A stretch of 64,000 nucleotides of DNA from Synechococcus sp. JA-2-3B'a(2-13) (GTDB lineage: Bacteria; Cyanobacteriota; Cyanobacteriia; Thermostichales; Thermostichaceae), in NCBI RefSeq assembly GCF_000013225.1, contig NC_007776.1:1383277-1447276 (forward strand), written 5' to 3'. The translations under genes were made by a program, and so were the position numbers. Under the pieces are notes generated by a model. It did not search any database, was not told the DNA's origin, and worked only from the letters and a program-made list of their open reading frames with translations. Positions within the stretch are counted from its first letter, which is position 1. Every line of letters starts with the position of its first letter. Below, in pieces: positions 37,432 to 45,970 of the stretch.

Positions 37432-37743
37432 TCAGCGGAGCTTAACGGCGGTGCCGGCGGCGGTAACGAGGATCATTGTCGTGCTCATGTTGGTATGAAT
37501 GCTAACGCCTAGGATGCCATTTGCTCCCAAACGTTTGGCTCGCTGCTCCAACTCTTCCAAAACCTTTTTCTGGGCATTCTCGAAAACTTCTTCATAGGTT
37601 CTTGTGCGTCCCCCGATGATGTTGCGGAGGGTAGCAAGGAAGTCCCGTAGAACATTGGTGCCATAAACTACCTCGGCGGTAACAATGCCCAAGTAACGCT
37701 CAACCTCTCTACCTTGGAGCACGTCTGTAGTGGTCAGCAACAT
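37432..37743 (-). CDS. YbjQ/UPF0145 family protein
   Basis: A 103-residue protein that starts MLLTTTDVLQGREVERYLGIVTAEVVYGTN, continues with RNIIGGRT and AKRLGANGILGVSIH, and ends with AGTAVKLR. This is the YbjQ (UPF0145, DUF74) family, which forms compact pentameric beta-sandwiches; a heavy-metal-binding role has been proposed but is not established. I use the ATG at 37743 because family members begin at this point. A TTG at 37791 would add 16 residues. It converges with the YebC gene. Confidence 0.9.
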   Translation of the reverse strand: MLLTTTDVLQGREVERYLGIVTAEVVYGTNVLRDFLATLRNIIGGRTRTYEEVFENAQKKVLEELEQRAKRLGANGILGVSIHTNMSTTMILVTAAGTAVKLR

Positions 37744-38154
37744 CAGCTTGCTTCCTGGGTCAACACCCACCAAGATAGTCGGGATCCTCAACCTTTGGAA
37801 TCGGGTTCTTGCCCTGTGTTTTCAGCAGAGTGGCGATATGTCGAAGGGCGACCAATCCCTACAGATAACCGTTCCACAACGCATAGTCATTTATCTCACC
37901 GTTGAGGTGAAACAAACGACCGGTTGCTTCCTGCTAAGGCCTCCGGCCCGCTAGCGCGATCAGTTGAAATAGATGGTAATAAAAGTTGAAATAGATGGTA
38001 ATAAAAACCACGACTGCTATCAGCCCTTGTCGCGTGGTAGGGCGCTCAAGGGGATCCCTGGCCAAGACCGGCGGCTGATACAATAGCTGCCCAGGGATCC
38101 AAACCAAAGATCTCTGGATCTCTGCTTTTCCAACAGGATTTCCCCACAAGCCCG
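37744..38154. other. 411-nt intergenic region with a 22-bp tandem duplication
   Basis: Divergent promoter region for the YbjQ gene and ribokinase. It contains a perfect tandem repeat of 22 bp (37963-37984 and 37985-38006, unit beginning GTTGAAATAGATGG). No gene or recognisable RNA is visible. Confidence 0.6.
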
Positions 38155-39072
38155 ATGGCAGGCCCGATCCGAGTGGTGGGTAGCTTGAACATGGATTTGG
38201 TGGTGCAGGTGCCCCATCATCCCGGCCCTGGGGAAACGGTGCTGGGATCCGACTACGCCACCTACCCTGGCGGTAAGGGAGCCAATCAAGCGGTGGCAGC
38301 GGCGCGGGCGGGAGCCCAGGTGGAAATGTGGGGAGCGGTGGGATCCGATGAGTTTGGGCGTCTGCTCCAAGAGAACCTGGAGCACAACGGCGTGGATACC
38401 CGCCACCTGAGGCAGTTGGAGGGGCCCAGCGGCCTAGCTTTGATCACAGTGGATCCCGGCGGGCAAAACAGAATCGTGGTCAGCCCTGGAGCCAATGGTC
38501 GCTATCTGCCGGAGCATTTGCCTCCCTTTACCCCAGCGGCCCTGCTCCTGCTGCAGCTGGAAATCCCCCTGCCCACTGTGCAGGCTGCAGCAGAACAAGC
38601 CTCTGCCCAAGGGATCCCGATTTTGCTCAACCCTGCGCCCATCGTGCCATTGCCAGGATCCCTGTTGCGCCAGGTTCGCTACTTGGTGCTCAACGAAACC
38701 GAAGCGGCTGCCCTTGCCCAATCCCCTGTGGAGACGCCGGAACAAGCCCAAAAGGTGGCTCAAGAACTGCAGAAACACGGGATCCCAGCCGTTATCCTTA
38801 CCTTGGGAGGGGCAGGGCTGGTCTGGGCAGATGGGGAAGAAAGTGGCCATTGGCCAGCTCATCCTGTGGAAGTGGTGGATACCACCGCTGCCGGAGATGG
38901 GTTTTGTGGGGCCTTAGCTGCTTGTTTGGCTGCCGGGGGATCCCTGAGGGAAGCCCTGCGTTTTGCCAATGCCGCCGCTGCCTTGGTTGTAACCCGTGCA
39001 GGAGCCCAACCTAGCTTGCCCCAACGCTCTGAGATCGAGGCGTTTTTGGCCTCTGCCGTAGAAACAGCATAG
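38155..39072 (+). CDS. rbsK: Ribokinase (PfkB family)
   Basis: A 305-residue PfkB-family sugar kinase that would phosphorylate ribose at O5. The sugar-binding NMDLVV and GGKGANQA (39-46) match ribokinase signature 1, and DTTAAGDGF (242-250, catalytic base D248) matches signature 2; LNPAP and NETEAAAL are also present. Ribokinase is favoured over other PfkB kinases by these motifs and length. No ribose transporter or regulator is adjacent, so it may act on ribose from nucleoside turnover. Confidence 0.92.
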   Translation: MAGPIRVVGSLNMDLVVQVPHHPGPGETVLGSDYATYPGGKGANQAVAAARAGAQVEMWGAVGSDEFGRLLQENLEHNGVDTRHLRQLEGPSGLALITVDPGGQNRIVVSPGANGRYLPEHLPPFTPAALLLLQLEIPLPTVQAAAEQASAQGIPILLNPAPIVPLPGSLLRQVRYLVLNETEAAALAQSPVETPEQAQKVAQELQKHGIPAVILTLGGAGLVWADGEESGHWPAHPVEVVDTTAAGDGFCGALAACLAAGGSLREALRFANAAAALVVTRAGAQPSLPQRSEIEAFLASAVETA

Positions 39073-39326
39073 ACTGCTGCTTATCAAAAGTTTTCGACGT
39101 CTGCGGTGGAGAAGTTCATTGGCCGTTTGCGTGAGCGCTATGGGGAAACCGCAACCTCCACAGGACAGAGCGGGGCCAAATCCTTTTTCCGAGCTGCTAC
39201 TCATAGCCGGCGGAGGGGATCCCTTGCTCCTTTTGAGTACTGCTCAATAGTGCCTTGCCTTCCCTTGTGGGTGTTTTTAGAGTTAGGAAGTGAAAAGAAA
39301 GTATTCGGTAACTCTGATAAAGGCCT

Positions 39327-40070
39327 GTGAGTACCCTCCTTGCTGAAGATGACGCTCTCTACCGTCAGCATGTTCATAGCCTGCTAACACAACATTTGCC
39401 TGAGTTCGGCCCGGTGTATATAGCCTCGAATGGTAGAGAGGCGTTGGAACTCTACCGCCAGCACCACCCCAGCTTCGTGTTGATGGACATTCGCATGCCT
39501 GAGATGACCGGGATCGAGGTAGCGCGGCAGGTTTGGTCAGAGTGCCCCAGCACGCGCATCATTTTTTGGTCGCATTTTGCCGATGAAGTCTATGTGCGGG
39601 AGCTGCACAAGATCGTGCCTCCGCAAACTGTCTATGGCTACCTTTTGAAAAATTGCACCGATGAAAAATTGGTCAGCGCCATCCAAGCGGTGGTGCAGGA
39701 TGAGCAATGCGTGATCGACCGAGAGGTGCGCGGGGTCGATTCCCGTTCACAAAACAAAATCACCGGTCTCAGCGATGCCGAGTACGAAGTGCTGATCGAC
39801 ATTGCCCTCGGCCTCACCGACCAGGCCATTGCTGCACGGCGCTTTTTGTCCCGCCGAGGGGTAACCAACCGTCTGCGCAACCTCTACGACAAGTTAGAAG
39901 TCAGCAACGACCAAATTGAGAGCGACGAGTGGGGAACCACCTTCAGCTTGCGGGCCAGAGCCATCCGTCTTGCCTTCAAACGGGGGTTGATCAACGCCCA
40001 ACTGCTGGACGAGGAGGAAGTGCATTTGGATCACTGGCTCAGCCGCTACCGACTGGATCCGTTGGACTAG
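39327..40070 (+). CDS. Response regulator, receiver plus atypical HTH output
   Basis: A 247-residue protein. The receiver (about 1-125) has the acidic pair ED7-8/D9, phosphoacceptor D54 in VLMDIRMPEMTG, and a K108-type lysine in YLLKNCTD. The C-terminal part (about 145-205, LSDAEYEVLIDIALGLTDQAIAARRFLSRRGVTNRLRNLYDKLEV) resembles a NarL/LuxR helix-turn-helix, with extra residues after it (EEEVHLDHWLSRYRLDPLD). The start is GTG. No kinase gene is adjacent, so it is an orphan regulator. A 253-nt spacer without other features precedes it. Confidence 0.87.
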   Translation: MSTLLAEDDALYRQHVHSLLTQHLPEFGPVYIASNGREALELYRQHHPSFVLMDIRMPEMTGIEVARQVWSECPSTRIIFWSHFADEVYVRELHKIVPPQTVYGYLLKNCTDEKLVSAIQAVVQDEQCVIDREVRGVDSRSQNKITGLSDAEYEVLIDIALGLTDQAIAARRFLSRRGVTNRLRNLYDKLEVSNDQIESDEWGTTFSLRARAIRLAFKRGLINAQLLDEEEVHLDHWLSRYRLDPLD

Positions 40071-40236
40071 AGAGGGGGTGTTCGAGCCGTCATCGCTCTT
40101 GGCAAGCACTTGTAGTCAATTCCCTTGCCAGCGACCAAGGAGACTTGGGCTCAATGGCTGGCCACCCCGCCAAAGAACTGGGATCAAAGCTCCCTCGTAC
40201 CGCTATGGAGAAGCAAGCCGGCAGTGTGGGGGGTCG

Positions 40237-42072
40237 CTAGCGGAAAATCATCTCGGCAACCGCCTCAAAGCCGGCATCCAACAGCCGATCCAAGACCGAC
40301 TGGGCCTGGCTGCGACTGTCGTACAGGCCCGCCTGCAACACTGTTCTGCCGTTGAAAACCGTTTCCACCGCCTCGGGGATGAGCTGCCGCAATCGGTTCA
40401 AGTCATCGCTGCTCTTGGGGGTCACCAACACGCGAAATTGAGTTGCCGTTCGCGTTGGCGAAACGGAGTCGTTACCCACAGCAACCACAGGGGGGGCAAC
40501 TGGAGTTGTAGTGGGAGCAGAGGGAGTGGCCGGGATCCCTGCCGATGAGCGACGGGCCGGCGGGGGCAGAAGGGTGGTGATATCTGTGAGGGGAGCCGAG
40601 GGTGGCCTGGGAACAGGAGCTGCGGGGGCAGGGTCAGCCGGCTGGGCAGGTGTGGTAGAGCCATCGGGGGTGAAGGGGACAGCCACAAACTGCTCCCCCG
40701 GAGGTTGGGGCTGGGGAGTTGCCTGAGGGCTGGAGGGATCTGGCAAGATGCGCCCTCCGGATCCTTGGGGCGGAGAGGGGGGAACCGGGGCAGTAGACTG
40801 GGGCACCGTTAAAACCGGCAAGGTGGAGGGGGTCTCAGCCGCTGGCCGGGGATCCCTGGGAGTAGCCGGCTGGGCCGGAGCGCTGGGCAGAGCCAAAGTG
40901 CCAGGGGCAATGGGGCGGGGAGCGCTGTCGGGAAGGGCGGCAACGGTGGTTTGACCGGACAGATCCAGATCCCCTTTGGCTTTGCCCCGCAGTTGGTTGC
41001 CGTTGGCATTGAGGCGCAGGCCGCGGGTGGCGTTGTTGATATCGTATTGGCCGTTGCCCTCAAAGATGTTGTTGCCGGGATCCGTGGCCGTGCCCAAATC
41101 CGGCTGGGCAGTGGTGATGGCGGTGAGGCCGGTCTCCAAGTTCTGGGCGATGAGATTGTTGCGCAGGATGGGCCTGGAGCTGCCCCCGACGATCACGCCG
41201 GTACGGTTCTGCAGGATGCGGTTGTTGCGCACAATAGGCGCCGAGCGCTGGTCGATGGTGATGCCAAAGCCGGTCTCCTGGAACAGGTTATTGATGATGG
41301 TGGGCTGGGAGGTGCCCAAGACGGAAATGCCGTTGGCCCCGTTTTTATAGAAGCGGTTGCCCTCCACCCAGGGATTGGCAGCGCCGGCAATGAAGATCCC
41401 ATCGTGGATGCTGCCCACAAAGCTGTTGTTGAGAATGCGCGGGGAGGCAGATTCCACCCAGAGGGCATAGCCGCGCCGCCCCTGGTTGCGCAGGGTAATT
41501 CCTCGCACTTCTGCGCCGGTCTCTGCCAGCAGAGCAACATTTTGTCGGCCTAGGGTCGGGCTCATGTAGGTACCGCCGCCGGTGATGAGATAGCCCTCTC
41601 CCAAGGTGGACTCGTCCCCACGCAAGGTGAGGCCGGCTTTCAGACGGATGGGGAAGGTTTCGCCGCTCTCCTCGCTATACACCCCAGGAAAAAGCTGAAT
41701 GACGCTGCCAGCCTCAGCCCGCTGAATGGCATAAGTAATCGTCTTGAAGGGGTTATTGCGGGATCCATCCCCACGGGTATCGCTGCCGTTGGCTGCATCC
41801 ACAAAAATGGCCGGGCGATTGTCCGGGAGAGGGGGAGCTTGAGGCAGGGTCTGCTCACCGGTAATGCCGGTGTCCAGGGAAGTTTGCGCCCAGCCGGGAT
41901 CCAACTTTGCTGTCAGCAGTAAGGTGGTGCCAAGCATCAGAGAGGTTGCCAGCCGCGTCAGCATTGCAGAACGATGGCGCTGCGCCCGCAGGCCGGGCAG
42001 GACTGCTGTAGATTGGTGTTCGCCGGATTTCTGCAGACCAATAGGCAGTAAGGACAATAAGGAAGAGATCAT
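40237..42072 (-). CDS. Exported DUF1565 right-handed beta-helix protein with C-terminal SPOR-like domain
   Basis: A 611-residue protein. Residues about 1-65 contain two hydrophobic runs, the second (MLTRLATSLMLGTTLLL) ending in a likely signal cleavage at GWAQ. DUF1565 follows (IFVDAANGSDTRGDGSRNNPFKTI), then right-handed beta-helix coils (ILNNSF, VEGNRFYKNGANGI, IINNLFQETG, VRNNRILQN, LRNNLIAQN). A 160-residue Pro/Ala-rich linker leads to a C-terminal domain of about 70 residues (FRVLVTPKSSDDLNRL to DRLLDAGFEAVAEMIF) resembling SPOR peptidoglycan-binding domains. An envelope role is likely. The ATG at 42072 has GAGG upstream; the second hydrophobic run suggests the true start could be 41964. 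Confidence 0.82.
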   Translation of the reverse strand: MISSLLSLLPIGLQKSGEHQSTAVLPGLRAQRHRSAMLTRLATSLMLGTTLLLTAKLDPGWAQTSLDTGITGEQTLPQAPPLPDNRPAIFVDAANGSDTRGDGSRNNPFKTITYAIQRAEAGSVIQLFPGVYSEESGETFPIRLKAGLTLRGDESTLGEGYLITGGGTYMSPTLGRQNVALLAETGAEVRGITLRNQGRRGYALWVESASPRILNNSFVGSIHDGIFIAGAANPWVEGNRFYKNGANGISVLGTSQPTIINNLFQETGFGITIDQRSAPIVRNNRILQNRTGVIVGGSSRPILRNNLIAQNLETGLTAITTAQPDLGTATDPGNNIFEGNGQYDINNATRGLRLNANGNQLRGKAKGDLDLSGQTTVAALPDSAPRPIAPGTLALPSAPAQPATPRDPRPAAETPSTLPVLTVPQSTAPVPPSPPQGSGGRILPDPSSPQATPQPQPPGEQFVAVPFTPDGSTTPAQPADPAPAAPVPRPPSAPLTDITTLLPPPARRSSAGIPATPSAPTTTPVAPPVVAVGNDSVSPTRTATQFRVLVTPKSSDDLNRLRQLIPEAVETVFNGRTVLQAGLYDSRSQAQSVLDRLLDAGFEAVAEMIFR

Positions 42073-42237
42073 GGTGGTTATCCTCACACCAGGCTGGGCT
42101 AGAGAAGAAAGGCCGAGGTTATCCTACCAAACTGAGTAGGCGGGATCCTGCCCTATCCGCCAACTCCAAATACGGACTAACGCAGGCTTTTTTTGCAAGT
42201 CTAACACTAGCCCTAGAGTAACCTCCCTGCTTGCGCC

Positions 42238-43464
42238 ATGACCTACAGAACCCTTGCCCCCGAACATCTGCCCCAAGAGCCGTCGCTGGTTGAATCCGGG
42301 ATCCTGCTGTCTCCGGTCTCACCGTGGCAACCCCTGATTCATCTGCTGCTGTTGGGGATCCCGGCCTTCTTGCTGCTCTTGGGAAAGCTGATGGCTCAGC
42401 CGGTCTTGGGCTGGGGGGCGGTGCTGGCTTGGCTGGGCCTGGCGGGCTGGTGGGGGCGACCGCTTTGGGTGCAGATCGGACGCCGTCTTTGGCAGTGGCT
42501 GACCACTTGGCCTCAATTGGCCTGGGCGGGAGTGGCCCTCAGCTTGGCCGTGATGGGAGGGATTGCCGGGAGCGGGCTGTTTTCTGCCTTGGGATCCCTG
42601 AGTTGGGAAGCAATTGGGGCTTTGGGAGAAGTGTTCGGGGCCACAGGCCAAATCTTGATTGCCATCCTGGCTGCCTACATTGCCTGGCGGCAGTACATTA
42701 TCTCCCGCGATCTCACCATTCAGCAGAACATCATTACCCAGCAGCAGACCATCGACGCCTACTTTGAAGGCATTTCCAACTTGGTCTTGTCTCCCGATGG
42801 GCAGTTGGACGATTGGCCCCTGGAGCGGGCCATTGCTGCCGGGCGCACGGCTGCTCTGTTGAATGGGGTGGATCGCTTCGGCAAAGCCAAGATCCTGCGC
42901 TTTCTCTCCACTGCTAACCTGCTCAGCCCTCTGCGGCGGGATCAACACCTGGGCCGACCCATTCTGGACGGCAAAGGGGGTTACCAGCGGGATCGCGTGA
43001 ACGGCATCCGGGTGGTCAGCCTGGGCACGATGCTGGAGGGAGCCGACCTGCATGGCACCCTGTTGCGAGCGGTGGATTTCAGCGAAGCCAGCCTGGAGCG
43101 GGCCAACCTGAGCGGCTGCGATCTCAGCCACACCAATCTGTGCGGAGCTAACTTGCGGAATGCCGACCTGCGCGGGGCCGATCTCTACCGCGCTTTGCTG
43201 TTTGTGGGATCCCCTCAGACAGCTTCCCCTGCTCAGCCAGGGCAAAAGCCCGATTTCAAGACCGGGGCCTACACCGGCGCCATCGTGGCAGGAGCAGATT
43301 TTCGCCAAGCTCACCGCCTTTCCCCCGAACAACGGGCCTACCTGGTCACCTGGGGTGCCAAGCTGGATCCCGAGTCCGAACCTCCCCTCAACTCTCCTAG
43401 GCCGCGTTCGGATCCTGCCGACAAAACAGAGTCGTTTCCCCCCCCTGCTTCCCCAAGCCCTTGA
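42238..43464 (+). CDS. Membrane protein with pentapeptide repeats
   Basis: A 408-residue protein. Four hydrophobic segments occupy about residues 30-150 (LIHLLLLGIPAFLLLL; AVLAWLGLAGWW; LAWAGVALSLAVMGGIAG; ILIAILAAYIAW). A cytoplasmic helical part follows, then a short pentapeptide run at about 262-326 (GADLHGTLLRAVDFSEASLERANLSG onward), interrupted by a Pro-rich insert, with a second short patch GAIVAGADFRQA. The tail is Pro-rich. Membrane-anchored pentapeptide proteins are common in cyanobacteria with unknown function. It is transcribed in the same direction as the LptF-like gene 108 nt downstream. Confidence 0.85.
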   Translation: MTYRTLAPEHLPQEPSLVESGILLSPVSPWQPLIHLLLLGIPAFLLLLGKLMAQPVLGWGAVLAWLGLAGWWGRPLWVQIGRRLWQWLTTWPQLAWAGVALSLAVMGGIAGSGLFSALGSLSWEAIGALGEVFGATGQILIAILAAYIAWRQYIISRDLTIQQNIITQQQTIDAYFEGISNLVLSPDGQLDDWPLERAIAAGRTAALLNGVDRFGKAKILRFLSTANLLSPLRRDQHLGRPILDGKGGYQRDRVNGIRVVSLGTMLEGADLHGTLLRAVDFSEASLERANLSGCDLSHTNLCGANLRNADLRGADLYRALLFVGSPQTASPAQPGQKPDFKTGAYTGAIVAGADFRQAHRLSPEQRAYLVTWGAKLDPESEPPLNSPRPRSDPADKTESFPPPASPSP

Positions 43465-43572
43465 GCGAGAATAAATCGATAAGCCTGGTTCAGGGCTTTT
43501 GCTGCCGATTTTTCGGCCATTGCAACTCGCCTCTCCCTTGGGGATGAGGGCGATCCCCTTCGATTCTCAAAC

Positions 43573-44685
43573 ATGGCACGGTTGCTCACCAAGTTCTGGC
43601 TGCTGGAGCGCTATCTGTTTGGGGAGATGCTCACCCCGGTGCTGGCCGGTGTTGCGGGGGGAACCCTGCTGCTGCTGGTGGGCCGGTTGTTTACCCTGGC
43701 CGAGCGGCTGGTCGAGGGATCCGTCCCCCCCCTGACGGTGTTGCGTCTTTTGGTTTTGGATCTGCCGGAGATGGTGGTGCTGGGCATGCCCATTGCCGCC
43801 TTCTTTGCCACCATGCTCACCTTGGGCAAGCTGAGCGGCAACAGTGAGATCACCGCTATGCGGGCAGCCGGGATCCCTTTTAGCCGGATTTTCCGACCCC
43901 TGCTGCTGGTGGGGTTGGCCATGAGCTTGAGCGCTTTTTTCATCAGCAACGTGTTGCTGCCGGCCAGCAAACAGCAAATCCGCCAGATCGATCAGCAGGC
44001 TTTGCTGGCCCAGGCCACCACCCCGGTGCAATACGATGTCTTTTTCAAAACCGAAGACAACCTCTGGTTCTTCATCCGCCAAGTGGACCCCCGGTTGAAT
44101 ACCATGCAAGATGTTACGATTTTGCGGGTGGATCCCTTGCCGGGAGGCAAATACCAGTTGGTGGAAGTGACCTTGGCCGCTCAGGCAGTGTGGAACGGAC
44201 TGGAGTGGAGCCTGAGCGAAGGGGCAACCCACCTTTACGGCCCCACGGGTCTCAGCATTGCCGAGCAAACGTTTCATCGCAAGCCGTTGCAAGTTTCCCA
44301 GGATCTGGCTGCCCTGATGCAGCCGCCGGTTCCCCCCAGCGAGTTGAGCTTGCCGGAGCTGGCAGAGCGGATTTCCCGCCTGGCCCGCTCCAATCTCAAT
44401 ACTCAGGCTCTGCGCACCGAGTTCCACATGCGCTTCTCCCTGCCCTTGGCCAGCTTTTTTGCCGTGCTGATTTCGCTCCCCCTGGGATCCACCACCGCGC
44501 GGCGGGTGGGACGCTACGGGGGCGTCGTCTTCGGGATCCTGTTGGTGTTTGGCTACTACGTGGTTCTGAGCGTGTCTCGCAGCTTGGGAGAAGTGGGAGC
44601 CCTTCCCCCTTGGGCGGCAGCCTGGAGCTTCAACATCTTGTTCGGCGGCATCGGACTGGTGCTGCTGGCCCGTTTCCTGCGCTAG
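43573..44685 (+). CDS. LptF/LptG (YjgP/YjgQ) family lipopolysaccharide export permease
   Basis: A 370-residue permease with the family layout: three membrane helices (about 12-115, with RLLVLDLPEMVVLGMPIAAFFATML and the characteristic GKLSGNSEITAMRAAGIPFSRI coupling helix), a periplasmic beta-jellyroll (about 140-270), then three more helices, ending LFGGIGLVLLARFLR. With LptB it extracts LPS from the inner membrane for transport through LptC-A-D. Cyanobacteria often have a single LptF/G-type gene, so F versus G is not assigned. The CRISPR array starts 28 nt after its stop. Confidence 0.93.
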   Translation: MARLLTKFWLLERYLFGEMLTPVLAGVAGGTLLLLVGRLFTLAERLVEGSVPPLTVLRLLVLDLPEMVVLGMPIAAFFATMLTLGKLSGNSEITAMRAAGIPFSRIFRPLLLVGLAMSLSAFFISNVLLPASKQQIRQIDQQALLAQATTPVQYDVFFKTEDNLWFFIRQVDPRLNTMQDVTILRVDPLPGGKYQLVEVTLAAQAVWNGLEWSLSEGATHLYGPTGLSIAEQTFHRKPLQVSQDLAALMQPPVPPSELSLPELAERISRLARSNLNTQALRTEFHMRFSLPLASFFAVLISLPLGSTTARRVGRYGGVVFGILLVFGYYVVLSVSRSLGEVGALPPWAAAWSFNILFGGIGLVLLARFLR

Positions 44686-44712
44686 GGATCCACCCTAGAA
44701 TCCGCCAGTCTC

Positions 44713-45970
44713 AGTTCTCAAGGATGTCTCGAAGAAGGCAGGGATCAACTTTCCTTTCTCTCTCCTCTCGCCTCGCGTAGCTCAGGTTTCCGTCCCCTTG
44801 CGGGGAAAAGGTAGGGATCAACGAGCCATACTTCGACGGTGAAAAGGTGTACTGTAACGGGTTTCCGTCCCCTTGCGGGGAAAAGGTAGGGATCAACAGG
44901 AAGTTTAACCGTAAGGTTGCTAAATCCGCAACTGTGGTTTCCGTCCCCTTGCGGGGAAAAGGTAGGGATCAACTCATTACCTTAACGTGGAGCGGGGTTT
45001 AGGTAGCCGTGGCGATAGTTTCCGTCCCCTTGCGGGGAAAAGGTAGGGATCAACTTAGCGTGCTACCCGCCACTGCCCACGCTGGTGGGTATTTTATGTT
45101 TCCGTCCCCTTGCGGGGAAAAGGTAGGGATCAACGTACGCCCGAGAGGGGTGCAAAAAGGGCGGTATGAGTAGTTTCCGTCCCCTTGCGGGGAAAAGGTA
45201 GGGATCAACGTGTTCACCTGTCGAAGCCGTTCGGTCTGCGGGAAGTCTCCCGTTTCCGTCCCCTTGCGGGGAAAAGGTAGGGATCAACGACAGCAATATT
45301 CTGTACCAACAAATGGAAAGAACATGTTTCCGTCCCCTTGCGGGGAAAAGGTAGGGATCAACTGAACTAGTCTTATATAAGGAGTGCCTACCTCAGGCGT
45401 TTCCGTCCCCTTGCGGGGAAAAGGTAGGGATCAACGCCTACCTCAGGCACTCCTTTATTTTTTAGAGCAGGTGTTTCCGTCCCCTTGCGGGGAAAAGGTA
45501 GGGATCAACAGCGAAGGAGCGGATCCGCAAGGCGAAAGCCCGCGGATTCCGCGTTTCCGTCCCCTTGCGGGGAAAAGGTAGGGATCAACCTCGGTGTACC
45601 AGGTTACTGTCTTTCGGCACCTAGAAACCGGAGCCGTTTCCGTCCCCTTGCGGGGAAAAGGTAGGGATCAACATGGTGTTGACGGTAGCGGTGGTCGCTG
45701 GTACGATAGGGTTTCCGTCCCCTTGCGGGGAAAAGGTAGGGATCAACGTCCGGTCGGCGGCATTGGGGATCCACGCGACGTCGCGTCTGTTTCCGTCCCC
45801 TTGCGGGGAAAAGGTAGGGATCAACGGGTGGAGGTAAGTTTCTGTAGAGTTTACCGTTTACTGTTTCCGTCCCCTTGCGGGGAAAAGGTAGGGATCAACC
45901 CGGTTCGCCGCCAAGCAACCTCACTGTGGAGCAGTTTCCGTCCCCTTGCGGGGAAAAGGTAGGGATCAAC
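44713..45970 (-). CRISPR. CRISPR array, 16 perfect 37-bp repeats plus a degenerate distal repeat
   Basis: Perfect repeats start at 44786, 44861, 44937, 45018, 45098, 45173, 45252, 45326, 45399, 45473, 45553, 45636, 45711, 45789, 45863 and 45934. Each is 37 bp, begins GTTTCCGT, holds the hairpin CCCCTTGCGGGG and ends GGGATCAAC. The 15 spacers between them are 34-46 bp. A decayed repeat keeping only its last 15 bases (44735-44749, 14 of 15 matching) plus a 36-bp spacer extends the array at the low-coordinate end. On the minus strand each repeat ends GGGACGGAAAC, giving an ACGGAAAC 5' handle typical of type III and some type I systems. So I read the array as minus, with the leader beyond 45970. 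No cas genes are in the window. Confidence 0.98.

Noticed and set aside
39106..39330. 74-codon plus-strand frame between ribokinase and the response regulator
   Set aside because: No ribosome-binding site, no recognisable domain, and it overlaps the response regulator start.
44711..45962. Open frames of 60-120 codons across the CRISPR array
   Set aside because: They are translations of the 37-bp repeats and show periodic identical peptide segments, not a protein.
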